A stretch of 64,000 bases of DNA, from the NCBI RefSeq assembly GCF_019343105.1, contig NZ_CP073764.1, positions 1,860,001 to 1,924,000 on the forward strand, written 5' to 3'. The stretch is from Methylovirgula sp. HY1. Its GTDB lineage: Bacteria > Pseudomonadota > Alphaproteobacteria > Rhizobiales > Beijerinckiaceae. Every line of letters starts with the position of its first letter. Position 1 is the first letter of the stretch. Below are positions 1-7,728 of this stretch, in pieces. Below the pieces are notes generated by a model, which was not told the DNA's origin, searched no databases, and saw only the letters and a program-made list of their open reading frames with translations. The position numbers and the translations under genes were made by a program.

Positions 1-356
1 AAGCTCAGTCCGATCTCGCCAGGCAAGATCGCTTGGAACAAGTGGCAGCAACTCGCGTGCCAATAATATTTGGCCATCAACATGTTGAAGTTAAAGTGTG
101 TTTAGCCTAGAAGCCCTGTCGCGATGCTGACAGGCGAAAAATGCCGCCCGCACGGCATGTTTGAAACGCGACACTTGCGCTGGTGGGTCGCCAAACGCAG
201 GGTGCGGGCTACCACACCGTCGAAGACCAGGTATGGCGGCTTTTGCGGCTGCGCCGACGCAATAGTCTCGAACAGCCGCGGGTCGGCCAAACGGCTCAGG
301 GCCGGCGTGTGCATCGCCAGCCCTGTCATCACCATCTCTGAAAAAGAGATTCGGGA
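1..356. other. Left edge, no supported gene
   Basis: No gene can be supported here. On the plus strand an open frame runs in from the window edge and stops at 64-66 (its last residues read WQQLACQ), so it could be the tail of a gene lying to the left, but that is too short to judge. A 77-codon minus-strand frame at 102-335 sits just downstream of fdxN, but it has no visible ribosome binding site and no recognisable motif, so I do not call it. Confidence 0.3.
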
Positions 357-551
357 TTATGCAGGAACGCAAGTCGCGGGAACGGGGCAGACCGTGTCGC
401 ATTGCGGGTGCTCGAACGAACCCTCGCACTCGGTGCACTTCTTGGGGTCGATCACATAGGTTTCGTTCTTGAACGAGATCGCCGCATTGGGGCACTCGAA
501 TTCGCAAGCGCCGCAAACCGTGCATTGAGACGCGATGATCTTGTAAGACAT
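357..551 (-). CDS. fdxN: 2[4Fe-4S] ferredoxin, FdxN type
   Basis: Small 64-residue bacterial-type ferredoxin expected to carry two [4Fe-4S] clusters and to donate low-potential electrons during nitrogen fixation. The first cluster motif is C10-x2-C13-x2-C16-x3-C20-P; the second has the expanded spacing C39-x2-C42-x8-C51-x3-C55-P. The enlarged second loop is typical of the nif-associated FdxN/FrxA group and of NifB-linked ferredoxins. The start is an ATG preceded by GAGGAG seven bases upstream. It lies downstream of nifA on the same strand but about 685 bp away, with no open nifB frame in the gap. Assignment to the ferredoxin family is secure; the nif role rests on motif spacing and the neighbouring nifA. 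Confidence 0.88.
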   Translation of the reverse strand: MSYKIIASQCTVCGACEFECPNAAISFKNETYVIDPKKCTECEGSFEHPQCDTVCPVPATCVPA

Positions 552-1000
552 GTCAGATCTCCTCGAACTTAAGGGCCGAAGCTAGCGGCCAAATGTCTTG
601 CCTTTGTCGCGAGCAGAAGCCAATCCTCCGCCGGAAACGCCAAAGGCTCGCCCTCGCCCGATTGCGCCGACAGTGCCGGGACTATGTCGTTAAGTTAGTC
701 CAGCAACCTGCCGCGACGCGCGACGTCGCCGCCATCGAGCAAGTTCCAAGCCACGGCTGAACACGCCACACGACAGAGCCTTACGAGGCCTCGGAATAAA
801 TGATTTATCTATTTGAACTATATAATATTTTTGTTGACGATCCCGGGCAGCGGCGGGCGCCGAAGGCAAAGGAATCACCGGCAAAATCTATGTCGTAGAC
901 GTCATTTTTCGCGATGTCGGACCTGCGACACGCGCGATCGGTTTGATAGAGCCGGATGTATTCACTCGGAATCGTCCTTCGGCTCTATCTCGTTATTTTA

Positions 1001-1051
1001 ACGCATGATCTTGTCGGAAAAGTCGGTCAACTTTTCCGGAACATGCTCTAG
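1001..1051. repeat. Dispersed palindromic repeat, core module
   Basis: Contains the inverted core cggaaaagtcggtcaactttt followed by ccggaacatgctcta. The same core recurs near 23280, 30480, 31680 and 63500, always between genes. This copy holds only the AAAAGT/ACTTTT stem and the CATGCTCTA end. Confidence 0.75.
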
Positions 1052-1168
1052 CCTTTGCAGATCGGATAGGGAGCAAGATCCGATCGACAAGGCAGGCAAA
1101 ACCGTCAGGGACGGCGCCGGAGCTTGGACCAATGATCCGGGAAAGGATGCGGCGCGATCTGCACATAC

Positions 1169-1195
1169 AAATGGCCCGATGTCATCGGGCCATTT
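1169..1195 (-). terminator. Terminator-like hairpin after nifA
   Basis: Perfect 12-bp stem (AAATGGCCCGAT pairing with ATCGGGCCATTT) with a 3-base loop, 41 bases past the nifA stop. The U-rich tail on the minus strand is weak (ATTTGTATGT), so this could be a terminator or a 3'-stabilising stem. Confidence 0.55.
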
Positions 1196-1235
1196 GCACG
1201 CGCGTCATGACGGGCCGGTTCAACCCGACCGACCA

Positions 1236-2972
1236 TCAGAATTTCTTGATCTCGATGCTGTGCTTGCGCAGCGCATAGCCGATCTGGCGTGGGGTCAAGC
1301 CCATCATCCGCGCGGCTTTGGCCTGGACCCAGCCCGATTTCTCCATCGCGTCGAGTAGCTTGACGCGCTCATTCGCGTCATCGCTACCGGCGGCGAGGCC
1401 GCCGGCATGCGTCGCATGCGTGTCACCACTCTCAATATGGCGCGGTGCTGCGGGCCGCTCTGCATAGCTGCCGTCGCCAGCAGTGGGCGGCAAGGGGCCT
1501 AGGCCGCCGACTCCGGTCGAGGGATGCTCATGCGACTTGCCCTTCCAAAGCGTCGCCGACAGGCACTGATCCTGGCCGCAAGCGAAGTCCGCGGCGACGA
1601 TCGCGTCGCCGACCGCGAAAGTCGCCGTGCGCTGCACGCAATTTTCAAGTTCGCGAACATTGCCGGGAAAGTAACAGGACTTGAGGACTTGCGTTGCCTC
1701 TTTGCTGAATACGAGTTCGCGGCCGTTCTGCTGATTGAATTCTTCCAGGAAATGCGCGGCGAGCAACGGAATGTCACTGGTGCGCTCGCGCAGCGGCGGC
1801 AGCAGCATGGGCACGACGCTGATGCGATAATAAAGATCGGCGCGGAACTCGCCCTTGCGAACCGCCTCTTCGAGATTCTTGTTGGTCGCCGCGATCAACC
1901 GAACATCGGCCTTCAAAGTCTTGGTGCCGCCGACGCGTTCGAATTCGCCGCCTTGCAACACGCGCAAAAGCTTAGCCTGAAACGCCAGCGAGATCTCGCC
2001 GATCTCGTCGAGAAACAGAGTGCCGCCGTCGGCCAGTTCGAACCGCCCCTTGCGGGTCGCGATTGCGCCCGTGAAGGCACCTTTTTCATGCCCGAACAAT
2101 TCGGACTCGAGCACGCTTTCGGCGAGTGCCGCGCAATTGACCTTGACGAAAGCCTTCGACGCGCGCGGCGACAATTCATGCAATGCACGCGCGAAAAGTT
2201 CTTTGCCGGTTCCGGATTCGCCGCGCAGCAGCAAAGTCGCGTTGGAACGCGCGACAATCGCGATCTTGTCCATGACCGCTTTGATCTGCGGGCTGTCGCC
2301 GATGATCCCGGACATCCGCGCCTTCGGCATCGGGCTGGGCTGCAGCTTATGGATCTGCTTTTGCAAACGGTGGCTTTCCTCGATCAGCCGATCACGGTCG
2401 CGCGCGACCACGCGGTGGAGCTTGACCGTCTGACCGATCAGATTGGCGATCATGACCAGGAAGCGGACGTCGGAGTCGAAACGGAACAGGCTTTCACCAT
2501 CCCAGAGCCGATCAACCGTCAGCGTCCCCACAACCTTGTCGCCGGCCCGAATCGGGACGCCGGTAAACGACACTTGAGCGCCATCGCCCGCCAAGGCGGC
2601 GACATCCTCGGGATCGAAAAGCTCGTGATCGGCGATGTTGTGGACGACCAACGGCACCGCCGTCGCCACAATCTGATCGATCGCCCGTTGCGGAAAGCGT
2701 TGCGGACGATGAATGGGCGCCTGCTCGCTCCAATCGGCGCCGACCGCGACATCCGGCACGCCGTCGTCGCCCAGAAGCACAATCGTCCCATGCCGCATCT
2801 GGAGAAACGACGACAGGAGATTGACGACATTCGCGAGCGTCGTCTCCAGCCGCGTTGGCGCAGCCAATATTTTTGAAATTTCATACACGCCGATAAGGGC
2901 GATATCGCTCAGAGGAATGCGCTGCCCCGCGGCTGGTTTTTCATCGCGGGCCAAGGCGTCGAGGTCAGTCAT
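1236..2972 (-). CDS. nifA: Nif-specific sigma-54 activator NifA
   Basis: Enhancer-binding protein that activates sigma-54 promoters of nitrogen-fixation genes. In the 578-residue protein an N-terminal GAF domain (about 25-170) precedes an AAA+ domain (about 220-450) with Walker A GESGTGKE, the sigma-54 contact loop GAFTGA and Walker B GTLFLDEIGE; a Fis-type helix-turn-helix occupies the last 45 residues (AARMMGLTPRQIGYALRK). Between AAA+ and the linker the cysteines are spaced C-X11-C-X19-C-X4-C, exactly the pattern of oxygen-sensitive rhizobial NifA. I choose the ATG at 2972 because GGAGG stands seven bases upstream; in-frame ATGs at 3029 and 3023 lack such a site. No nif structural genes lie in the window. 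Confidence 0.95.
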   Translation of the reverse strand: MTDLDALARDEKPAAGQRIPLSDIALIGVYEISKILAAPTRLETTLANVVNLLSSFLQMRHGTIVLLGDDGVPDVAVGADWSEQAPIHRPQRFPQRAIDQIVATAVPLVVHNIADHELFDPEDVAALAGDGAQVSFTGVPIRAGDKVVGTLTVDRLWDGESLFRFDSDVRFLVMIANLIGQTVKLHRVVARDRDRLIEESHRLQKQIHKLQPSPMPKARMSGIIGDSPQIKAVMDKIAIVARSNATLLLRGESGTGKELFARALHELSPRASKAFVKVNCAALAESVLESELFGHEKGAFTGAIATRKGRFELADGGTLFLDEIGEISLAFQAKLLRVLQGGEFERVGGTKTLKADVRLIAATNKNLEEAVRKGEFRADLYYRISVVPMLLPPLRERTSDIPLLAAHFLEEFNQQNGRELVFSKEATQVLKSCYFPGNVRELENCVQRTATFAVGDAIVAADFACGQDQCLSATLWKGKSHEHPSTGVGGLGPLPPTAGDGSYAERPAAPRHIESGDTHATHAGGLAAGSDDANERVKLLDAMEKSGWVQAKAARMMGLTPRQIGYALRKHSIEIKKF

Positions 2973-3326
2973 AGGGTAACCTCCGAAACCTTGCGGTTTC
3001 ACTGGATGTCGGCGCTCCGACATCGCCAAATCTTTTACCCAACGTCATATTACCGTCGGTCAAAATAGATGTCGGTATTGCGACGCAAAACTGTAGCCCT
3101 GACCCAATGCGGTGTCTCTAGCAAAATTTGTGCAAAGTCCTGTAGGACACTTGTGCAATACGCACGATTATCTGGCACGGACTTTGACAAAAGCTTGCCA
3201 GAGCTGCGCAAAGTCGAAATTTTATCCAAATGGATGAAAGAGTTAAGCCAAAGCGGCGGTGAATATGCCAGCTCTGGCATAGCGTTATCGGTTCGGCGAC
3301 GATTGCCTCCGAAACGCACAGCGAAC
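2973..3326. other. Intergenic region upstream of nifA
   Basis: About 350 bases between nifA and the convergently ending iron-cluster gene, all minus strand. It carries a perfect inverted repeat at 3264-3281 (TATGCCAG, CT, CTGGCATA) that may be an operator or a terminator of the upstream cluster; no T-run follows it. A sigma-54-like element at 3173-3187 points away from nifA. I could not find a convincing NifA upstream activator sequence or FixK/Fnr box. Confidence 0.4.
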
Positions 3327-4802
3327 CTACCAGACGAAGAACAACAGCACCCAACTCAGGACGCCGAGGCCAACGGCGCTGCCAAAGAGTACGGTAGCAA
3401 CTGCCTGCTGAAGCCGCGATTTGCTGTACAAACCGGCAATCTTCCAACCCAAATAGAGCGACCAGACCGCCGCGCCGGCCAAGAACAGCGCCCGCAGCGC
3501 CGGGACGAAACCCAGGCCGAACCCTTCGTTGCGCAGAAGCGTCACCGTGAGTGCGCTAAGGCCGAGGACGACGCCGCTTCCGGCCATTGGGATGAGCGCT
3601 TGCGCCAGATGGTGGAATTTCGCCATCGACCAGCGCCCCAGGCAAGACGTTGCAGCGGCCAAGGACAGGCACAAAAGCCCGCCCATCACCACGGCGGTGG
3701 CGAGGATGTAGCCAATGAGCACGCTGCCGTCGAGCACCGTCATCATGTCGTTGCGGGCCGGATAATCGGTGAGGATCCACCACGGCGGCTGCAGGGCCAA
3801 CACGAAGGTCAGGCCATGATTGATCAGCCAGAGCGCCATATCCTGCTTGATCTCGACGAACCAAGGGCTGGCGCTCCAATGGAAGGCGCCGACCGCGACG
3901 CCCATCAGGCCAAAGAGGATGAGCACTGTTTCCCAGGGCTTGGGCGTCGCCCCGGCGACCCGGACGATCTCGTCCGTCGGCGAGCGGAGCTGCAGAGTGA
4001 CCGCCCCGCGAAAGCCGTCGCAGCGGCCGCACATATGGCAATCGCTGCCGCCCTTCATCGTGCGGATGGCGACGAGCGGCGCGCAATTGAGCGGCGGACT
4101 CCGATGCGCCGCTTGCGCTCCGGAGTTGAGAAGGGTGTTTGGCGGGTTGCGCTCCCAGGCCTCGGCGTCGACATGGAAATGCAGCGGCGCAAGTTTCGCC
4201 AAAAGCCCGAAGACGCCATTCACCGGGCAAAGATAGCGGCACCATACCCGTTTGTTGCGGCCATAAAGATAGCCGATCGCAATGGCGCCTGCCGTCGAAC
4301 CGCCGAGAATCAGCAGCACCGGTTTCGGATATTGATAGACGCTGATCATCTGGCCATAGATCGTGGTGCAGCTAAAGGCCACGAAAGGCCAACCCTTCCA
4401 CTTGAGCCAACCGGGAATCGCAAGGCCGCGGCCATGCCGGCTCACAACTTCGGTTAGATTGCCTTCCGGGCACATCAGGCCGCACCAAGCGCGCCCGACC
4501 AAGACCATGCTGAGAAGAACGAAGGGCCACCAGATGCCCCAGAAGCAGAATTGCGCAAAAAGCGTCAGATTGTTCCAGATATACGCCGTCTGCCCTGGCA
4601 GAGGCAGAAACGCCGGAACCGCGACCAGCAGCAAATAGAGCCCAACGACCGCCCATTGGACATTTTGAATGAGCCGCTGATGGCGCCGCAGCCAAGCGCC
4701 CAAAGCCGCGACGGCGGCGTTCGCGTCCAACCGCGCCGCAACCGGCCATTCGGCGGGCGCGTCAGGCCAATCCTTCGCGCGTTTGGGAGCCGATGAGGAC
4801 AA
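3327..4802 (-). CDS. Membrane polyferredoxin, FtrD-like (iron uptake)
   Basis: 491-residue inner-membrane iron-sulfur protein. Several transmembrane segments flank two cluster motifs of the NapH/NosR/CcoG type, CGLMCPEG (about residue 106) and CRYLCPVNG (about 185), plus CHMCGRC near 255; a further hydrophobic half follows. Together with the next two genes it matches the FtrABCD-type ferrous iron system, where FtrD is thought to pass electrons across the membrane. It is the last gene of the set (gap of 59 bases to the cupredoxin gene). The start is TTG at 4802, with AGGAAGAG upstream; there is no better ATG. Odd: the FTR1-type permease expected in such a cluster is not here. It could instead serve another periplasmic redox task. 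Confidence 0.75.
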   Translation of the reverse strand: MSSSAPKRAKDWPDAPAEWPVAARLDANAAVAALGAWLRRHQRLIQNVQWAVVGLYLLLVAVPAFLPLPGQTAYIWNNLTLFAQFCFWGIWWPFVLLSMVLVGRAWCGLMCPEGNLTEVVSRHGRGLAIPGWLKWKGWPFVAFSCTTIYGQMISVYQYPKPVLLILGGSTAGAIAIGYLYGRNKRVWCRYLCPVNGVFGLLAKLAPLHFHVDAEAWERNPPNTLLNSGAQAAHRSPPLNCAPLVAIRTMKGGSDCHMCGRCDGFRGAVTLQLRSPTDEIVRVAGATPKPWETVLILFGLMGVAVGAFHWSASPWFVEIKQDMALWLINHGLTFVLALQPPWWILTDYPARNDMMTVLDGSVLIGYILATAVVMGGLLCLSLAAATSCLGRWSMAKFHHLAQALIPMAGSGVVLGLSALTVTLLRNEGFGLGFVPALRALFLAGAAVWSLYLGWKIAGLYSKSRLQQAVATVLFGSAVGLGVLSWVLLFFVW

Positions 4803-4861
4803 GATCGTCTCTTCCTATCTCGACGCGTCGGTATCGACGCAGGCATTGGCGGCGCCGAACG

Positions 4862-5260
4862 TCACTTTGCGATCAGAACCGCCTTCGGTGCATTCGGATG
4901 GAAATCGTCGAAGAACGTATATTTGCCAAGGTCGAGCGTGCGGATCACGAGCACCGAAGTGCTTTGTGCCGCCAGGACTTTTTCCAACCGCAATTCGGTG
5001 CTTTCGAATTCGGCCGGGGTAATCCCGGTATTGTGTAGCTCGATTCTGAAGCGGCGATTGGCCGGCACTTCGAGCTGCGTCGGCGTCACCTTCCCATCGT
5101 GAAACTCGATCGAGAAGGTCGGCGTCGCATCGGCCTTTGCCTGCCCGACACCGACAAAGCCCGCCAGCGCGAAGAAGAGCGCCAAGAACGACCCAAAGAA
5201 CGACCCAAAGAACGACCCAAAGAACGGCACCGAGAGAATTCGCAGGTTTTCGCGTTCCAA
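4862..5260 (-). CDS. Exported cupredoxin-domain protein, FtrB-like
   Basis: 132 residues: an N-terminal signal peptide, then a small cupredoxin-like beta domain (about 48-132) resembling the FtrB/EfeO-N type that is proposed to oxidise ferrous iron at a copper site in the periplasm. The hydrophobic core of the signal peptide is made of a repeated FGSF unit, encoded by three exact 12-bp tandem repeats. Start codon is TTG at 5260, chosen because AGGAG lies seven bases upstream; no ATG is available in frame. Classic copper ligands are not obvious (a single FHPN near residue 120 is the only His-rich spot), so copper binding is uncertain. It sits between the P19-like gene and the polyferredoxin gene. 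Confidence 0.7.
   Translation of the reverse strand: MERENLRILSVPFFGSFFGSFFGSFLALFFALAGFVGVGQAKADATPTFSIEFHDGKVTPTQLEVPANRRFRIELHNTGITPAEFESTELRLEKVLAAQSTSVLVIRTLDLGKYTFFDDFHPNAPKAVLIAK
5184..5226. repeat. 12-bp tandem repeat in signal-peptide coding region
   Basis: Three exact copies of aagaacgaccca (5184-5219) followed by a partial fourth. The unit is a multiple of three, so on the minus strand each copy adds four residues (FGSF) to the hydrophobic core of the cupredoxin signal peptide without changing the frame. Confidence 0.95.
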
Positions 5261-5419
5261 ATCGCTGCTCCTCAGCTCAAGCTCGTTTATCTTCCTCGGC
5301 CGCTTCGACTGCGCTTGTGCGATTGCGCCTTCCTCATTTCAGCGCCTGTACGCTGCGACGCAAGAAGCGCACCGTGCGGCAAAAGCGACGCCGCACGATT
5401 GGCCGCCCAAACGCCATGA

Positions 5420-5977
5420 TCAATAGGCGCCCTTCTTGCCGACACCGGCGAAGACGAATTCATAATCTTCCGTGAATTTCGGAAACCATGGGCCGACACC
5501 CGTCTCCTTATCGACATGGCGACCGAAATGATTATGCGGATCGGCAGTCGGCGGTGCGATATCGAGAACGAGCTTATATTTGCCGGGTCCCATCAGCTTG
5601 ACGTTGTCGCCATAATGCGGACCGTCATTGGCGACCATCGGCATCATGTCGCCCTTGATGGTTTTGTTGTCGCCTTCTTTCGTCAAAGTATAGTGAACGA
5701 CGAGATAGGGCATCCAATCGCCTTCGGCGAAACCATTGGTGTTGTTCTTGGCGGCATGAATATCGGCTTCGAGATGAACATCCGATTGCGCCGCGGGGCG
5801 CATGACATTGGGCGGATCCATCACGATCGGCTGCAGATAGACCGCCCCGAGAGTCATTCCGTATATTTGCCGCGGTTTGCCGATCGGATATTCTTTGGCG
5901 TAAGCCATCGCCGGCCAGACGGCCGCCATCAAAACCACGAGAGACGCCAAACCGGCGCGACGACCAAAATCCATCAC
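5420..5977 (-). CDS. P19/FtrA-like periplasmic iron-binding protein
   Basis: 185-residue exported protein of the P19/Tp34 family, which binds iron and copper in the periplasm and feeds a ferrous iron permease. A signal peptide (about 1-27, ending AYA) is followed by YPIGKP, the conserved LQPIVMDPP segment, DVHLEADIHA and the PHYGDN and DPHNHFGRH segments that carry the metal-binding Met, His and Glu residues typical of the family. Length agrees with family members. It is first in a minus-strand cluster with the cupredoxin and polyferredoxin genes. ATG has AGGAG nine bases upstream. Three TTAGAA half-sites 150-190 bases upstream suggest iron control. Confidence 0.88.
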   Translation of the reverse strand: MMDFGRRAGLASLVVLMAAVWPAMAYAKEYPIGKPRQIYGMTLGAVYLQPIVMDPPNVMRPAAQSDVHLEADIHAAKNNTNGFAEGDWMPYLVVHYTLTKEGDNKTIKGDMMPMVANDGPHYGDNVKLMGPGKYKLVLDIAPPTADPHNHFGRHVDKETGVGPWFPKFTEDYEFVFAGVGKKGAY

Positions 5978-6128
5978 TTCCGTCTCCTAGAAAAGAATAC
6001 AGCCGTGTCCGCCGTCAGCAGACGGGCCTCGGGACGCCGGATCGCCCGGCCCCGCTCTTGCCGCAAGCCAAATATTGAATCTTCGACTAGCCAGATAAAA
6101 AGCCAAATTTTCAATTGAGTGCAAGTTT

Positions 6129-6170
6129 TTTAGAAGCAACTTAGAAGTCGTATAAAATAACAATTTAGAA
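6129..6170 (-). promoter_or_regulatory. Three TTAGAA half-sites (possible Irr boxes)
   Basis: TTTAGAA at 6129, CTTAGAA at 6140 and TTTAGAA at 6164, the first two one helical turn apart, in an AT-rich stretch upstream of the P19-like gene. Rhizobial Irr binds ICE motifs of the form TTTAGAA-N3-TTCTAAA; here the half-sites are direct repeats, so binding by Irr is inference only. Confidence 0.35.
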
Positions 6171-6279
6171 AGCTTATAATCCGCCCTGTAGCGCAGCCTG
6201 CGGACCATTGTCGCGCTACGCTTCGGCGCGAAACTTTGCCGCAGATTCAGCTTCGGCCAACGCCGGCTTCGATGGCAGC

Positions 6280-6323
6280 GTTTTCCAACCGGATGGAATC
6301 ATCCGGTCGAGAAGAAAACGCCC
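6280..6323. repeat. Dispersed palindromic repeat, outer module
   Basis: Reads gcgttttccaaccggatggaatcatccggtcgagaagaaaacgc in pattern: an imperfect palindrome of GCGTTTTC and GAAAACGC arms round CCGGATGG-AATC-ATCCGG. The same arms occur near 23340, 30345, 31561 and 61500. Confidence 0.65.
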
Positions 6324-6434
6324 CAAGCCAAAAAGCCGGCGCATGCTCTTGCCCCAGACTCGGCTTGCCGGGGCTGCCGTGGAATGCGATGACGCAGCCT
6401 TCGCCAAAACAGCAGATTCGAATGGATAGGCGCG

Positions 6435-7526
6435 ATGGAATGGTCGCCGCAGCAAGACGCGGCGCTCAAAGCGGTCGGCCAATGGCTGAAGCGCCGCGAG
6501 CCGCAAGTCTTCCGCCTGTTCGGCTATGCCGGCAGCGGCAAGACCACGCTCGCGCGCACTCTGGCCGACAACTCCGATGGCGAAACGCTGTTCGGCGCCT
6601 TCACCGGCAAGGCTGCTCTCGTCTTGCGTGCTAAAGGCTGCAAGAACGCCCGCACCATTCATAGCCTCATCTATCGCGCCCGCGACACCGACACCGAGGA
6701 GCCGAGCTTCGAATTGAACGAGGAGAGCCCGGCGGCCAAGGCGAGCCTCATCATCATCGACGAATGTTCCATGGTCGACGAAGAACTCGGCCGCGATCTG
6801 CTCTCCTTCGGCAAGAAAGTGCTGGTGCTCGGCGATCCGGCGCAGCTTCCCCCCGTCAAAGGCGGCGGCTATTTCACCGAATGCGAACCCGACGTGATGC
6901 TGACCGAAGTGCATCGCCAAGCAGCCGATAATCCGATCATCCGCTTGTCGATGCTGGTGCGCGAAGGCGGCAGGCTCGAAGCCGGCCGCTATGGCGACAG
7001 CGACGTGATTTTTCGCGACGGCATCGATGCCGAGCGCGTCAAGGCCGCCGACCAAATCCTTGTCGGGCTCAACCGCACGCGCCGCGCATACAATCAGCGC
7101 ATGCGGCAATTGGCCGAACGCGCCGGCATTCTGCCCGAGCCCGGCGACAAGCTCGTGTGCCTGCGCAACAATGCGCAGAAGGGCCTCCTCAACGGCTCGC
7201 TCTGGACGGTCGCGACGACATCGCCAGTGCGCCGCAAGAAGCTGCGCTTGAGCGTGGTGCCGGAAGAAGACCCGGCGCATAAGCCTTTGCGGATCGGTGT
7301 CTTGCCCGAATTTTTCACCGGCGGCGAGGAGACGATTCCCTATACGCTGCGGCGCGACTCCGACGAATTCGATTATGGCTATACGCTCACCGTGCATAAG
7401 GCGCAGGGCTCGCAATGGGACGACGTCGTTTTGTTCGACGAAAGCCGCGCCTTCCGCGAGCATAGGGACCGCTGGCTCTATACAGGGATCACCCGTGCGG
7501 CGCGGCGGCTGACCGTGGTTTTGTGA
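6435..7526 (+). CDS. ATP-dependent DNA helicase, RecD/Dda-like (SF1B)
   Basis: 363-residue superfamily 1 helicase resembling phage Dda and the core of RecD2: unwinds DNA 5' to 3' in repair or replication restart. Visible motifs: Walker A GYAGSGKTT (about 33), Walker B IIIDECSMVDE (about 112), GDPAQLPPV (motif III), and the UvrD-C2 end with YTLTVHKAQGSQWDDVVL and YTGITRAARRL close to the C-terminus. No N-terminal accessory domain and no nuclease domain, so it is the compact form common as a stand-alone gene in Rhizobiales. The ATG is 4 residues before the conserved start of the fold. Neighbours do not point to a pathway. Confidence 0.9.
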   Translation: MEWSPQQDAALKAVGQWLKRREPQVFRLFGYAGSGKTTLARTLADNSDGETLFGAFTGKAALVLRAKGCKNARTIHSLIYRARDTDTEEPSFELNEESPAAKASLIIIDECSMVDEELGRDLLSFGKKVLVLGDPAQLPPVKGGGYFTECEPDVMLTEVHRQAADNPIIRLSMLVREGGRLEAGRYGDSDVIFRDGIDAERVKAADQILVGLNRTRRAYNQRMRQLAERAGILPEPGDKLVCLRNNAQKGLLNGSLWTVATTSPVRRKKLRLSVVPEEDPAHKPLRIGVLPEFFTGGEETIPYTLRRDSDEFDYGYTLTVHKAQGSQWDDVVLFDESRAFREHRDRWLYTGITRAARRLTVVL

Positions 7527-7728
7527 GCTCTCGCGACGCTGGCTACAATCATCCATCGCTTCGTGGAAAAGCCCGCGCAGCGCCTCGCACGGCGTTTGGT
7601 CCCGCGACAACGATCATGGACAAGACGGACCGCTCCTGTACCGCCCGTGGCCTAACATGCAGGCCCTGAGCCCGTGTACCAGAGCCGCAAATTCGTGCAT
7701 CATAGGCGCGTTTCGAGGATAGGCGCCC

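Larger units (their letters stand above)
552..1235. other. Gene-free stretch between nifA and fdxN
   Basis: About 680 bases without a supportable gene. It contains an AT-rich patch near 800-835 (with tataat-like hexamers), one copy of the dispersed palindromic repeat at 1001-1051, and a strong hairpin at 1169-1195 just after nifA. In many rhizobia nifB occupies the place between nifA and fdxN; none of the six frames here shows a radical-SAM CxxxCxxC motif or a long open frame. Confidence 0.6.
5978..6434. other. Divergent regulatory region, iron cluster/helicase
   Basis: About 450 bases without a gene. The part next to the iron cluster is AT-rich (6060-6180) and carries the TTAGAA half-sites described separately. 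The part next to the helicase gene carries a fragment of the dispersed palindromic repeat at 6280-6323. Confidence 0.5.

Noticed and set aside
3173-3187. Sigma-54-like element TGGCACG-N4-TTGA on the plus strand
   Set aside because: It points away from nifA toward the iron cluster and has GA instead of GC at the -12 position; no plus-strand gene follows.
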